From an uncultured Megasphaera sp. (GTDB lineage: Bacteria > Bacillota > Negativicutes > Veillonellales > Megasphaeraceae): a DNA stretch of 60,115 nucleotides. A model generated the notes under the pieces. The model did no database searches. It had not been told where the DNA came from and was given only the letters and a program-made list of their open reading frames with translations. Location: positions 1-60,115 of the forward strand of contig NZ_UQBH01000013.1 of assembly GCF_900539295.1 (NCBI RefSeq). The letters run 5' to 3'. The position numbers were made by a program, and so were the translations under genes. Positions 51,078-60,044 of the stretch are shown here, piece after piece; position 1 is the first letter of the stretch, and each line of letters starts with the position of its first letter.

Positions 51078-52283
51078 TCAATCGGCTGCTTTGGTACCAT
51101 GAAGATGATGGACCTTCCAGGTGATGGCCATGCTGAGGCACAAGAGAATGGCACCGGCAGCCCAAAAGACGTACTTCATGCCAAGGAAGGTGGCGATGAC
51201 GCCGCCTAGGATCGGGCCGCCTATGGCACCGATCTGCTGGGCTGAGAACAGGAGGCCGAAGACACGGCCCTTGATATTGGCACTCGTCTTTTCTGCCAAG
51301 ATGGCATTGATCGACGGATAGATACCGGAGAAGAAGAGGCCGACGGCGAATTGGCTGGCTGCAAAGGTATACAGCGCATCGGGAAGGGACTGGATCAGGA
51401 AGAAAATCCCTGCCAGAATCAGGACGATGCGCAGGGTTTTAACGAAGCCGTGGCGCTGACCGAAGCGGCCCCAGAGGGGAGCCGTAATGGCGCTGGCAAA
51501 GCCGCCGAGAGAAAAGATGAGGCCTGACACAAAGACCAGGTTATCGATGTCGCCGGCCAGACGGGAAATATAGGTCGTTAAAATCGGCTGGACGATGAGA
51601 ATGACCGCCTGTACCAAGGCTGCACTGATGAGCATCAGGCGGATGACAGGAGTCTTCCACAGGCTGACCGATTTTCCGTCATTAGAAGTATTTTCCGCCT
51701 CGGCTGCGGCCGTGTCCGTCGGAGGTTCTTTAATAAAGAATACTAAGACTAAGAAGTTAAGGAACAGGGCAGCGGCTGCCAAAAAGAAGGAACGGCGCAT
51801 GCCGAAGGCTTCGGCTAAGATGCCGCCGAAGAGGGGCCCGATGATGCCGCCGGCTGTGAGTGCGCCCTGCATGACGCCCAGGCAGATGCCAAGTTTTTTA
51901 GGCGGTGCATAGGTGGTCATAATGGCCAGCTCCATGGGCCACAGGCCCGATGCAAAGCCTTGGAACATGCGCATAAAGGTCAATTCCAATGGCGTCGTTA
52001 CGATGCCGCCGAGAAAATAACTGATGGATAAAAGAAAACTGGCGCGGATAGCCATGAGCCGTTTGCCTCTCTTATCGGCCATCCGTCCCCAAATGGGGGC
52101 CATGACGGCACTGATGAGAAAGGTTGAGGAAAAGACGATGCCGGACCAAATGTTGACCGACGCCGCATCGACGCCGAGGTCCCGGGTCAGATACATGGGT
52201 AGGAAGGGGATGAGCATGGTGTAGCTTGAGGACATGAAGACGACGTTACACGTTAGAATTGCTAAACAGAGTTTCCAGTTCAC
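51078..52283 (-). CDS. MFS exporter, multidrug type
   Basis: 401-residue inner-membrane protein with 12 hydrophobic segments. Seen: motif A-like GRMADKRGKRLMAIRASFLL between segments 2 and 3, the motif C-like antiporter stretch GVMQGALTAGGIIGPLFGGI in segment 5, and a second WGRFGQRHGFVKTLRI loop in the second half. These point to a drug/H+ antiporter of the DHA1 group. GTG 52283 with AAGGTG 6 bases upstream is preferred over GTG 52292, which overlaps that site. Convergent with the flavoprotein gene with almost no gap and no visible terminator. Substrate unknown. Confidence 0.82.
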   Translation of the reverse strand: MNWKLCLAILTCNVVFMSSSYTMLIPFLPMYLTRDLGVDAASVNIWSGIVFSSTFLISAVMAPIWGRMADKRGKRLMAIRASFLLSISYFLGGIVTTPLELTFMRMFQGFASGLWPMELAIMTTYAPPKKLGICLGVMQGALTAGGIIGPLFGGILAEAFGMRRSFFLAAAALFLNFLVLVFFIKEPPTDTAAAEAENTSNDGKSVSLWKTPVIRLMLISAALVQAVILIVQPILTTYISRLAGDIDNLVFVSGLIFSLGGFASAITAPLWGRFGQRHGFVKTLRIVLILAGIFFLIQSLPDALYTFAASQFAVGLFFSGIYPSINAILAEKTSANIKGRVFGLLFSAQQIGAIGGPILGGVIATFLGMKYVFWAAGAILLCLSMAITWKVHHLHGTKAAD

Positions 52284-52366
52284 AGCGATCACCTTTCTTT
52301 CGATTTGTTAACGTAGTCAATTTACTATTATACGCTGACACCGTGATAATAACAACGGCAATTGCC

Positions 52367-52395
52367 TTGTCATGAAGGATATAGAGCCTTATAAT
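52367..52395 (+). promoter_or_regulatory. Promoter of the peptide transport operon
   Basis: TTGTCA (52367-52372), 17 bp, TATAAT (52390-52395), about 27 bases before the first start codon. Confidence 0.75.
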
Positions 52396-52428
52396 GAATT
52401 TATCTATATTGGAAAGGAATGATTCTCC

Positions 52429-53361
52429 TTGGCCATTTACCTTGCAAAGCGCCTGATAGGCGCCTGTATCGTCCTGTGGGCCGTCATTACCATTACCTTT
52501 GGCCTGATGCACGCCATTCCCGGCGGCCCCTTTACGCAGGAAAAGAAACTGCCGCCGGCCGTCATGGCGACTGTTGAAGCCCGGTATCACCTAGATGAAC
52601 CGCTGTGGGACCAGTATGTCGATTACGTCCGTCATGCTGCTGTCCTCGACCTCGGCCCGTCTTACAAATATCCCGGCAAAACGGTTAATGACATTATTGC
52701 AGAAACCCTGCCCGTATCGGCTGAACTCGGACTCATCAGCCTCTGTCTTGCCATCGGGATCGGCGTTTTGGCCGGCATGGCCGCCGCTTGGTATAAGAAT
52801 ACCTGGGTCGATTACGGGATGATGATCGGAGCGACTCTCGGCGTTTCGGTTCCCAGCTTTATCTTAGCAGCTGTGCTCATACAGCTCTTCGCTTTTACTT
52901 GGCCGATCCTGCCGGCTGCCTTATGGAAGGGGCCGGCCTATGTCATTTTGCCGGCCTTAGCTTTGGCTGCCCAGCCGACAGCCTTCATCATGCGATTGAC
53001 TCGGTCGAGTCTCGTCGATGCTTTGGGCCAGGACTATATACGGACGGCTCGGTCGCGGGGCGTCGGCCCGTGGTCGTTACTGTACCGCCATGCCCTGCGC
53101 AACGCCCTGTTGCCTGTCGTCAGCTACATCGGCCCCTTGGCGGCTGCCTTGATGACTGGCAGTTTTATCGTCGAGACCATTTTTGCCATTCCCGGTTTAG
53201 GCCGCCATTTCGTCACCAGTATTTATAATCGCGACTATACGGTCATCTTAGGGATTACGATTTTTTACAGCTTTCTCATCATGATGATGAATCTGCTCGT
53301 CGACATCATTTATCCGTTCTTGGATCCGCGCATTACCGTCGACAGCCGAAAGGAGGAATAG
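52429..53361 (+). CDS. Dipeptide/oligopeptide ABC permease, DppB/OppB type
   Basis: 310 residues, six hydrophobic segments. Seen: the family start AIYLAKRLIGACIVLWAVIT, an extended first periplasmic loop with MHAIPGGPFT and LDEPLWDQYVDYV, and the permease EAA-type loop RLTRSSLVDALGQDYIRTAR with SRGVGPWSLLYRHALRNALL. TTG 52429 with AAAGG upstream. First gene of a seven-gene operon. Half of the membrane channel with the DppC-type protein that follows two bases later. Confidence 0.9.
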   Translation: MAIYLAKRLIGACIVLWAVITITFGLMHAIPGGPFTQEKKLPPAVMATVEARYHLDEPLWDQYVDYVRHAAVLDLGPSYKYPGKTVNDIIAETLPVSAELGLISLCLAIGIGVLAGMAAAWYKNTWVDYGMMIGATLGVSVPSFILAAVLIQLFAFTWPILPAALWKGPAYVILPALALAAQPTAFIMRLTRSSLVDALGQDYIRTARSRGVGPWSLLYRHALRNALLPVVSYIGPLAAALMTGSFIVETIFAIPGLGRHFVTSIYNRDYTVILGITIFYSFLIMMMNLLVDIIYPFLDPRITVDSRKEE

Positions 53362-53363
53362 CT

Positions 53364-54269
53364 ATGGATTTCACACCGATTACGGCGGCTGACCGAAGAG
53401 AACCCTACGTGGAACCCCAAACGCTGCGCGACCGCGGCTGGCGTCAGATGAAAAGGAATCCCCTGGCCCTCTGGGGCATGGCTATCGTTATCGTCATGAC
53501 TGTCCTGGCTGTCGTCGGACCCTTTTTGTCTCCCTATACCTATGCCGACCAAAGTCTTGCCGAAGCCAACGCCTGGCCCTCGGCGGCGCACTGGTTCGGT
53601 ACTGATTCCCTCGGCCGGGATCTCTTTGTCCGCATCTTGTACGGTGCCCGCATTTCCTTATCTATCGGCTTTGTAGCCAGTCTCATCAACGTCTTTATCG
53701 GCGTCCTTTACGGTGGGATTTCGGCCTTGGTCGGCGGCCGAGTCGACCGGCTCATGATGCATATCGTCGACATCTTGTACTCGATTCCCATGCTGCTCTA
53801 CGTCATCTTGCTGATGGTCGTCTTCAAACCGGGACTGCTCAACATCTATTTGGCTTTGGGCATTGCCTATTGGCTTAATATGGCACGTGTCGTCCGCGGT
53901 CAGATCCTCAGCCTGAAGCAACAGGAATATGTTATGGCCGCCCGTTCCTGCGGGACTTCTACCTGGCAGATTTTGCGGCGTCACATGATTCCCAACTGCG
54001 TCGGACCGATCATCGTCACCTTGACCTTATCGATTCCGGAGGCCATCTTTACAGAAGCCTTTTTAAGCTTCATCGGCCTCGGCGTTTCTGCGCCCATGGC
54101 AAGCTGGGGGGTTCTGGCTTCGGAAGGCATCAACAGCATGCGTTCCTTTCCCTTCCAGCTCGTTTTTCCGGCCTTGGCCTTGTGCATTACCATGCTGGGC
54201 TTCATGTTCTTAGGCGACGGTCTGCGCGATGCCTTGGATCCGCAGAACCAGAAGGAGGGGAGCCGATGA
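53364..54269 (+). CDS. Dipeptide/oligopeptide ABC permease, DppC/OppC type
   Basis: 301 residues. Cytoplasmic N-terminus, RGWRQMKRNPLALWGMAIVI with the first membrane segment, HWFGTDSLGRDLFVRILYGA typical of DppC/OppC, and the EAA loop QEYVMAARSCGTSTWQILRR with HMIPNCVGPIIV. Six hydrophobic segments overall. ATG 53364 after AAAGGAGG, two bases past dppB-type stop; overlaps the next gene by ATGA. Pairs with the DppB-type permease. Confidence 0.92.
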   Translation: MDFTPITAADRREPYVEPQTLRDRGWRQMKRNPLALWGMAIVIVMTVLAVVGPFLSPYTYADQSLAEANAWPSAAHWFGTDSLGRDLFVRILYGARISLSIGFVASLINVFIGVLYGGISALVGGRVDRLMMHIVDILYSIPMLLYVILLMVVFKPGLLNIYLALGIAYWLNMARVVRGQILSLKQQEYVMAARSCGTSTWQILRRHMIPNCVGPIIVTLTLSIPEAIFTEAFLSFIGLGVSAPMASWGVLASEGINSMRSFPFQLVFPALALCITMLGFMFLGDGLRDALDPQNQKEGSR

Positions 54270-55261
54270 ATCCGTTACTCGAAGTGCGTCATTTGTCCAT
54301 TTCATTCCATACGTATCGCGGCCTTTTGGAAGCCGTTCACGACGTATCGCTAACGGTCCATCCCGGTGAAACCGTCGGCATTGTCGGCGAATCGGGCTGC
54401 GGCAAGTCGGTCACGTCCCAGGCGGTCATGAAGTTATTGCCTCAAGGCGCGGCAGAATACAGGAGCGGAGAGATTTTATGGGAAGGCCGCGATATCGTTC
54501 CCTTGTCAGAGCGGGATATGAATGACCTTCGCGGCCGCGATATGGCCATGATTTTTCAGGATCCCATGACATCCCTCAATCCGGTCCTCACCATTGGGGA
54601 CCAGCTTTGTGAAGGAATCAGCCTTCATCAAAAGCTTACGAAAAAGGAACAAAAGGCCAAGGCCTTAGAACTCCTTAAAGCCGTCGGGTTGACATCTCCG
54701 GAAAAACGGCTCGACCAATACCCTCATCAATTATCAGGCGGCATGCGTCAGCGCTGTCTCATTGCCATGGCCCTGTCCTGTTCGCCAAAACTCCTCTTTG
54801 CCGACGAACCGACGACGGCCCTCGACGTGACGACGGAAGCCCAGGTTTTAGACGTCTTGAAAAAACTTCAAGAAGAATTGGGCATGGCTGTCGTCCTCAT
54901 TTCGCACAATCTCGGTGTCATTGCCCAGATGTGCCGCCGAATTTACGTCATGTACGCCGGTACGGTCGTCGAAGAAGGATCGGCTGACGACATTTTTTAC
55001 CGTCCTGCTCATCCGTATACCCGAGGGCTTTTAGCCTCATTGCCTGATCCGTCGGATCGAAATAAGGTATTGACGGGTATTCCCGGTCAGGCCCCGGACT
55101 TATTCCACATGCCGCAGGGTTGTCGATTCTATCGGCGTTGTCCCCTGGCCATGAAGGTCTGTATGGAACAGGAACCGCCGCGGGAAGAAGTCGGTCCCGG
55201 CCATCACTATACCTGCTGGCTGACAGCGGCAGAAAGGAGGGGCGACGATGGCACTCATTGA
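54266..55261 (+). CDS. Peptide ABC transporter ATPase, DppD/OppD type
   Basis: 331 residues. Seen: Walker A GESGCGKSVTSQAVMKLLP, Q-loop MIFQDPMTSLNPVLT, signature QLSGGMRQRCLIAMAL, Walker B LLFADEPTTALDVT, H-loop SHNLGV, and the C-terminal oligopeptide-transporter domain with AHPYTRGLLASLPDP and a Cys-containing CRFYRRCPLAMKVCMEQEPP that in relatives binds an iron-sulfur cluster. The frame opens at 54182, but ATG 54266 has GGAGGGG and overlaps the permease stop by four bases. Energises uptake together with the DppF-type ATPase. Confidence 0.92.
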   Translation: MNPLLEVRHLSISFHTYRGLLEAVHDVSLTVHPGETVGIVGESGCGKSVTSQAVMKLLPQGAAEYRSGEILWEGRDIVPLSERDMNDLRGRDMAMIFQDPMTSLNPVLTIGDQLCEGISLHQKLTKKEQKAKALELLKAVGLTSPEKRLDQYPHQLSGGMRQRCLIAMALSCSPKLLFADEPTTALDVTTEAQVLDVLKKLQEELGMAVVLISHNLGVIAQMCRRIYVMYAGTVVEEGSADDIFYRPAHPYTRGLLASLPDPSDRNKVLTGIPGQAPDLFHMPQGCRFYRRCPLAMKVCMEQEPPREEVGPGHHYTCWLTAAERRGDDGTH

Positions 55262-56216
55262 AGCTAAGGGCCTTACGAAACAATTCATTATAAATCGCAG
55301 CTGGCTGGGCCGGCCGACAAAATTTCTCACGGCTGTAAACCGCGTATCCCTCGCCATTGAACCGGGCGAGACCGTCGGTCTCGTCGGCGAATCGGGCTGC
55401 GGCAAATCGACTTTCGCTCGTACCTTATTGGGCTTATACCCTAAGACCGAAGGAACTATTTACTATAAAGGGGACAACATCGAGACTCCTTCTGTATGGC
55501 AGGCATATCGGCGCCAGGTGCAGATGATCTTTCAGGATCCCTATGCATCCCTGGATCCCCGCATGACCGTCGAAGATATTATCAGCGAACCCCTGCGCAA
55601 TTACTGCCTCTGTTCCGATGACCGCCAGCGGCGTCAGCGCGTGGCCGACTTATTGACGCAGGTCGATTTAAGACCGGAAACGGCCCAGCGCTATCCTCAT
55701 GAATTCAGCGGCGGACAGCGTCAGCGCATCGGCATTGCCCGGGCCCTGGCCGTCGATCCGGAATGCATCTTCTGCGATGAACCGATTTCAGCCCTCGACG
55801 TATCGGTCCAGGTCCAGATTGTCAATATGCTGAAGCGGCTCCAAGCGGAACGGCAACTATCCTATCTATTTATTGCCCATGACTTGAGCATGGTCCATCA
55901 TTTGAGCCGCCGCATTGGCGTCATGTATCTGGGAAGCCTCGTTGAATTGGGGCCGAGCGACGCCGTCTTTCATCACCCCCTCCATCCCTATACGAAGATG
56001 CTCATCGCCTCGGTCCCCCGACCGGATCCGCATTATCGGCGACAGACCCTTATTTCAGGTGAAGTTCCCAGCCCTCTCGACGTACCTTCTGGCTGTGTCT
56101 TTCATCCGCGCTGTCCCTATAGCGATGAACGATGCAGCAGGGAGATACCGGCCTTTCGGCCCGTCGATGATGGTCGGGTCGTTGCCTGCCACCATGTCAA
56201 AGGAGGGACGGACTGA
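55248..56216 (+). CDS. Peptide ABC transporter ATPase, DppF/OppF type
   Basis: 322 residues. Seen: Walker A GESGCGKSTFARTLLGLYP, Q-loop MIFQDPYASLDPRMT, signature EFSGGQRQRIGIARAL, Walker B CIFCDEPISALDVS, H-loop AHDLSMV, and the C-terminal peptide-transporter motif HPLHPYTKMLIASVPRPDP with the four-Cys region SGCVFHPRCPYSDERC. ATG 55248 lies 14 bases inside the previous gene, with AAAGGAGG upstream. Overlaps the binding-protein gene by one base. Confidence 0.92.
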   Translation: MALIEAKGLTKQFIINRSWLGRPTKFLTAVNRVSLAIEPGETVGLVGESGCGKSTFARTLLGLYPKTEGTIYYKGDNIETPSVWQAYRRQVQMIFQDPYASLDPRMTVEDIISEPLRNYCLCSDDRQRRQRVADLLTQVDLRPETAQRYPHEFSGGQRQRIGIARALAVDPECIFCDEPISALDVSVQVQIVNMLKRLQAERQLSYLFIAHDLSMVHHLSRRIGVMYLGSLVELGPSDAVFHHPLHPYTKMLIASVPRPDPHYRRQTLISGEVPSPLDVPSGCVFHPRCPYSDERCSREIPAFRPVDDGRVVACHHVKGGTD

Positions 56217-57805
56217 TGAAAAAATATATCTTTTTATTGATGGCAGTATTAATGGCCGTCCTTCTCAGTGCCTGCGGCGTAGAACGGCCGGATACGGTGA
56301 GCTACGTCTTAGAAGCTGAGCCGTCCCGTCTCGATCCGGCCATGACCACGGCCCTTGCCGAAAGTAATACAGAGTTACAAATTTTTGAAGGTCTGACTCG
56401 TCTCGAAAACGATGTTCCCAAGCCGGCTCTGGCCAAGAGTTGGGATGTTTTGGCCGATGGCAAGACCTATATCTTTCATCTCCGAGACGGTATTGAATGG
56501 AGCGACGGTACGCCCATTACGGCCGGCGATATCGAATATTCTTGGAAGCGCGTCGTCGACCCTGATGTCGCTTCGGAAAACGCCTATATGCTCTTTTGTA
56601 TCGATAAGGCTGAAGATTACTTTAAGAAGAAAGCCTCTGCCGATGAAGTCGGCGTCAAAGCCCTCGATGACAAGACCCTGGAAGTCCGCTTGAAAGAGCC
56701 GACGGCCTATTTCCTGAACCTGACGGCCTTTCACTGCTATTATCCCGTACCGCGAAAGCTTGTCGAAGAAAAACCGGATACCTGGGCGGCCGATGCCGAA
56801 GGCATGGTTTCCAGCGGCCCCTTTAAGATCGTCAGTTGGAATCATTCCAGCGAAATTAAACTGGTTAAAAATGACCGCTATTGGGACGCCGATGCCGTAA
56901 AACTCAGTCATATCGACCTTCCTATCAGCGATTCCCAGGCGACGCGCCTGACTTTGGTTGAAAGCAATCAGGCCAACATGACCGTTGAACCGCCGCCGGC
57001 CGATCAGGAACGACTGGAAAAAATGGGCTTGTACAAGATTGCCCCGTATTTGGGTGCCTATTATTATGTATTTAACGTACAGCAAAAGCCCTTTGATGAC
57101 GTCCGCGTCCGCAAGGCTTTCGCCCTGTCCATTCAGCGCCAAGGCCTGATTGACCACATCATACGGGCTGAAAAAGAACCGGCCTATGCCTGGGTTCCGC
57201 CGGGATTGAAAGATACGGCGACGGGCCGTGATTTCCGAGAAGAAGGGGGAAACCTCATCACGGAAGATCCGACAGAGGCTCGAAAGCTGCTGCAGGAAGC
57301 GGGATACGATGAAAATCATCCGCTGCCGGCTGTGACGGTCCTGTTTAATACTAATGAAATGCACAAGGCCGTTGCCGAAGCCCTGCAGGCTATGTGGAAG
57401 GAAAACCTCGGCGTGTCGGTATCCCTCATGAATCAGGAGTCAAAAGTATTCATGGCCTCGCGGGCTCAGGGGGACTACCAAGTGGCTCGGGCGTCGTGGA
57501 TTGCCGATTACGCCGATCCCATGACTTTTCTCGATGTCTTTGCCGATGAGGAAAATGATGCCCAGTACCACAATCCGGCCTATAATGAACTGATTCGCTT
57601 AGCAAAGGCTACCAACGATGAAGGACAGCGCATGGCTTATATGCATCAGGCCGAACAGATGCTCTTTGACGACTGCGTCATCATTCCTATTTACTACACG
57701 ACCCAGCCTTACGTGGCCCAGCCTTATATTAAAGGCTACCATTGGTCGCAGCTGGGGTTGGTAGATTTTAAACATGCCTATATCGACGAGGGAGAAAGGA
57801 AGTAA
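56216..57805 (+). CDS. Peptide-binding lipoprotein, DppA/OppA type (SBP family 5)
   Basis: 529 residues. Lipoprotein signal MKKYIFLLMAVLMAVLLSAC with lipidation at Cys20, then the family 5 solute-binding fold: TVSYVLEAEPSRLDPAMTT, QIFEGLTRLENDVPKPALAK, TYIFHLRDGIEWSDGTPITA, VSSGPFKIVSWNHSSEIKLV, DDVRVRKAFALSIQRQGLID, and a C-terminal VARASWIADYADPMTFLDVF. Anchored outside the inner membrane, it gives the transporter its specificity. Closest in pattern to oligopeptide binders; the ligand may be a wall peptide, judging by the two peptidases that follow. Confidence 0.92.
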   Translation: MKKYIFLLMAVLMAVLLSACGVERPDTVSYVLEAEPSRLDPAMTTALAESNTELQIFEGLTRLENDVPKPALAKSWDVLADGKTYIFHLRDGIEWSDGTPITAGDIEYSWKRVVDPDVASENAYMLFCIDKAEDYFKKKASADEVGVKALDDKTLEVRLKEPTAYFLNLTAFHCYYPVPRKLVEEKPDTWAADAEGMVSSGPFKIVSWNHSSEIKLVKNDRYWDADAVKLSHIDLPISDSQATRLTLVESNQANMTVEPPPADQERLEKMGLYKIAPYLGAYYYVFNVQQKPFDDVRVRKAFALSIQRQGLIDHIIRAEKEPAYAWVPPGLKDTATGRDFREEGGNLITEDPTEARKLLQEAGYDENHPLPAVTVLFNTNEMHKAVAEALQAMWKENLGVSVSLMNQESKVFMASRAQGDYQVARASWIADYADPMTFLDVFADEENDAQYHNPAYNELIRLAKATNDEGQRMAYMHQAEQMLFDDCVIIPIYYTTQPYVAQPYIKGYHWSQLGLVDFKHAYIDEGERK

Positions 57806-57809
57806 GAAC

Positions 57810-58739
57810 ATGGATTACCGTTGTGCCGATGCCCTGAAGCCGGGCGATACGATTGCCGTCGTGGCACCGTCAGCCGCTCTTGCCGAAGATGATGCGGCTG
57901 TGGGCATTGCCTTTTTAAAAGAACTTGGATATAAGGTGAAGTTAGGGAAATCCGTATCGGCTCACGACGGTTATCTGGCCGGAAGTGATGCCCTGCGGGC
58001 TGCTGATATTAACGAAGCCTTTGCCGATGACGGTGTAAAAGCCATCATGTGCCTTCGCGGCGGCTACGGAGCGACGCGGATCTTGCCGCTCCTGGACTAT
58101 GAATTGATTGCTGCCCATCCGAAAATCTTTATCGGTTTTAGTGACATTACGGCTCTTCATACGGTCTTTCTGCAGCACTGTCATTTTCGACCCATTCACG
58201 GGACGATGGTCATGTCTCTGGCCCGCAAGGCTTCGGATTATACGAAAGAAGAACTGCGTTGGGGATTGGCTCATCCTTATGATTTACGAACCTTGCCGTC
58301 TGCACCGGGACATAAGCCGGAAGCAATCGTTCCCGGAACGGCGACGGGACCGCTCTTAGGCGGCAACTTGATGCTGCTGTCGGTTACGGCAGGAACGCCT
58401 TACGCACTGCAGTCCGATGAAGGCATCCTCTGTTTGGAAGAAGTCGGGGAAGATGCCTATTCTTTGGACCGAATGCTTTGCCATATTGAGCAGGCTGGCC
58501 TCATCGACGGCGTGAAAGGCCTCGCCTTTGGCGAATTTTATCGCTGCAATCCCACGGAGGGAAGCGAGTATGAATGGACCGTCGAAGACGTTATTCGCGC
58601 CTATGCGAAAAAATGGGGAAAACCGGCCGTCATGGGCTTATCCTTTGGGCACGGAGCCGATAACGCTTGGCTGCCTTTAGGACAAACGGTGAGACTTGAA
58701 GCAACGGAAAATCGGGCAGAACTCGTATTTCTGCCGTAA
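57810..58739 (+). CDS. LD-carboxypeptidase (peptidase family S66)
   Basis: 309 residues, cytoplasmic. Family members cut the bond between a meso-diaminopimelate and the terminal D-Ala of wall tetrapeptides (LdcA) or inactivate microcin C-like peptides (MccF). Seen: ALKPGDTIAVVAPSAALAED at the N-terminus, MCLRGGYGATRILPLLDYEL, the nucleophile Ser111 in IGFSDITALHTVF, HGTMV, GPLLGGNLMLLSVTAGTPYA, CLEEVGEDAYSLDRMLCHI with the catalytic Glu, and GLSFGHGADNAWLPLG with the His. ATG 57810 with GAAAGGAAG upstream; four bases after the binding protein. Its position makes the murein-recycling role the better guess. Confidence 0.9.
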   Translation: MDYRCADALKPGDTIAVVAPSAALAEDDAAVGIAFLKELGYKVKLGKSVSAHDGYLAGSDALRAADINEAFADDGVKAIMCLRGGYGATRILPLLDYELIAAHPKIFIGFSDITALHTVFLQHCHFRPIHGTMVMSLARKASDYTKEELRWGLAHPYDLRTLPSAPGHKPEAIVPGTATGPLLGGNLMLLSVTAGTPYALQSDEGILCLEEVGEDAYSLDRMLCHIEQAGLIDGVKGLAFGEFYRCNPTEGSEYEWTVEDVIRAYAKKWGKPAVMGLSFGHGADNAWLPLGQTVRLEATENRAELVFLP

Positions 58740-58755
58740 TTGTAGGAGGATCCTG

Positions 58756-59892
58756 ATGGAGTATAAACAATTAAAAGAAGACGCCTGCCGCTATGTCGAT
58801 GAACTAAAACCTCTCATCTATGAGATTGCCGACAAGCTGCACGCTCGTCCCGAACTGGGGCAGCAGGAATTTTTTGCCTCATCTCTACTGAAAGATGTCC
58901 TGACTGACCACGGTTTTGTCATCGACAATCCCGTGGCCGACGCTTTTCCGACGGCCTTTCACGGAACCCTTGGAAAGGGCCCCTTTCAGATGGGATTTTT
59001 AGCCGAATACGACGCCCTGCCTAAGATCGGGCACGGATGCGGCCATAATCTCATCGCTGCTATGAGCATCGGTGCGGCCCTGGCTTTTGCCAAAGCGGCC
59101 GGAGATAAGGCGACGGTCCATGTTTTCGGCTGCCCTGCCGAGGAAACCGTCGGCAGTAAAGTCTATATGAGCGACCACGGCGTCTTCGATAATCTTCATG
59201 CGGCCGTCATCGTTCATCCCGGCGTCGATAAAACCTATATCGGCGGCACCTCTTATGCGACGCATCCGTTACAGTTTACCTTTTTGGGAAAGGCCGCTCA
59301 TGTCGCTGATACAGAATATCACGGAATCAATGCCCTCGATGCCTTAGTTGATTTCTATGGCCGCCTCAAGGAATATGAAAAGACGCTGACCGAGCGCCAT
59401 ATCATCGGCGCCATCATCACCGAAGGCGGTACGGCTCCCAATATTGTGCCTGACAGAGCTGTTCTCAAAGCGACGATTCGGTCTTTGACCGTCGATTATT
59501 TAGAAGATAAGATGCTGCCGGACATCAAACAACTGGCCCGCGATGCAGCGGCAGCTCATGATGCGTCTGTAGAAATGGTTCACTATGAACCTCTTTATAA
59601 GAATATGATTAATGATCCGAAAATGGACGTCTACTTTGCCGACGCCTTTAACCAGCTTTATGAAGAATTCGGCCTTCGCAGCGACGATTTTGCTGAAGGT
59701 TCGACCGATGTGGGCAATGTCAGTCAGGTGACGCGAGTCAGCCAGCCTGAAATTTGCATTGGCTACGGCATGTCCGGTCATACGCCGGAATTTGCGGCAG
59801 CTGCCGGCAGTGACCTTGGGAAAATGCAGGCTCTGACTGGGGCTAAAGCGATGGCCATGGTCGCGCTGGACGTCATGGGAGAAGAACATTAA
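58756..59892 (+). CDS. M20-family amidohydrolase/peptidase (M20D, AbgB-like)
   Basis: 378-residue cytoplasmic metallohydrolase. Seen: ARPELGQQEFFASSLLKDVL at the N-terminus, GFLAEYDALPKIGHGCGHNL with the metal-binding residues, VFGCPAEETVGSKVYMSDHG with the catalytic Glu pair, GKAAHVADTEYHGINALDAL of the dimerisation domain, and AEGSTDVGNVSQVTRVSQPE. The motifs are those of M20D hydrolases such as p-aminobenzoyl-glutamate or N-acyl-amino acid hydrolases and some dipeptidases. An ATG at 58696 lies in the previous gene; ATG 58756 has AGGAGG. Last gene of the operon, 16 bases after the S66 gene. Probably trims an imported peptide. Confidence 0.88.
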   Translation: MEYKQLKEDACRYVDELKPLIYEIADKLHARPELGQQEFFASSLLKDVLTDHGFVIDNPVADAFPTAFHGTLGKGPFQMGFLAEYDALPKIGHGCGHNLIAAMSIGAALAFAKAAGDKATVHVFGCPAEETVGSKVYMSDHGVFDNLHAAVIVHPGVDKTYIGGTSYATHPLQFTFLGKAAHVADTEYHGINALDALVDFYGRLKEYEKTLTERHIIGAIITEGGTAPNIVPDRAVLKATIRSLTVDYLEDKMLPDIKQLARDAAAAHDASVEMVHYEPLYKNMINDPKMDVYFADAFNQLYEEFGLRSDDFAEGSTDVGNVSQVTRVSQPEICIGYGMSGHTPEFAAAAGSDLGKMQALTGAKAMAMVALDVMGEEH

Positions 59893-59940
59893 AAAAAACG
59901 CCGAGAAAAGTGATTGACTTTTCTCGGCGTTAATGTTATT
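59891..59940 (+). terminator. Operon-end hairpin
   Basis: Perfect 15-bp stem AACGCCGAGAAAAGT / ACTTTTCTCGGCGTT with a 5-base loop. The following tract (TAATGTTATT) is T-rich but interrupted, so termination may be partial. Confidence 0.75.
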
Positions 59941-60044
59941 ATATAAAAACCAGCTGCAACGAGACGTGAGAAAGAAAATGCAAGTTTTTTTTGTTGTGCC
60001 TATTTATGGTTGTCGGGTCTTATGAAGAAGTTTGAAAATAATGC

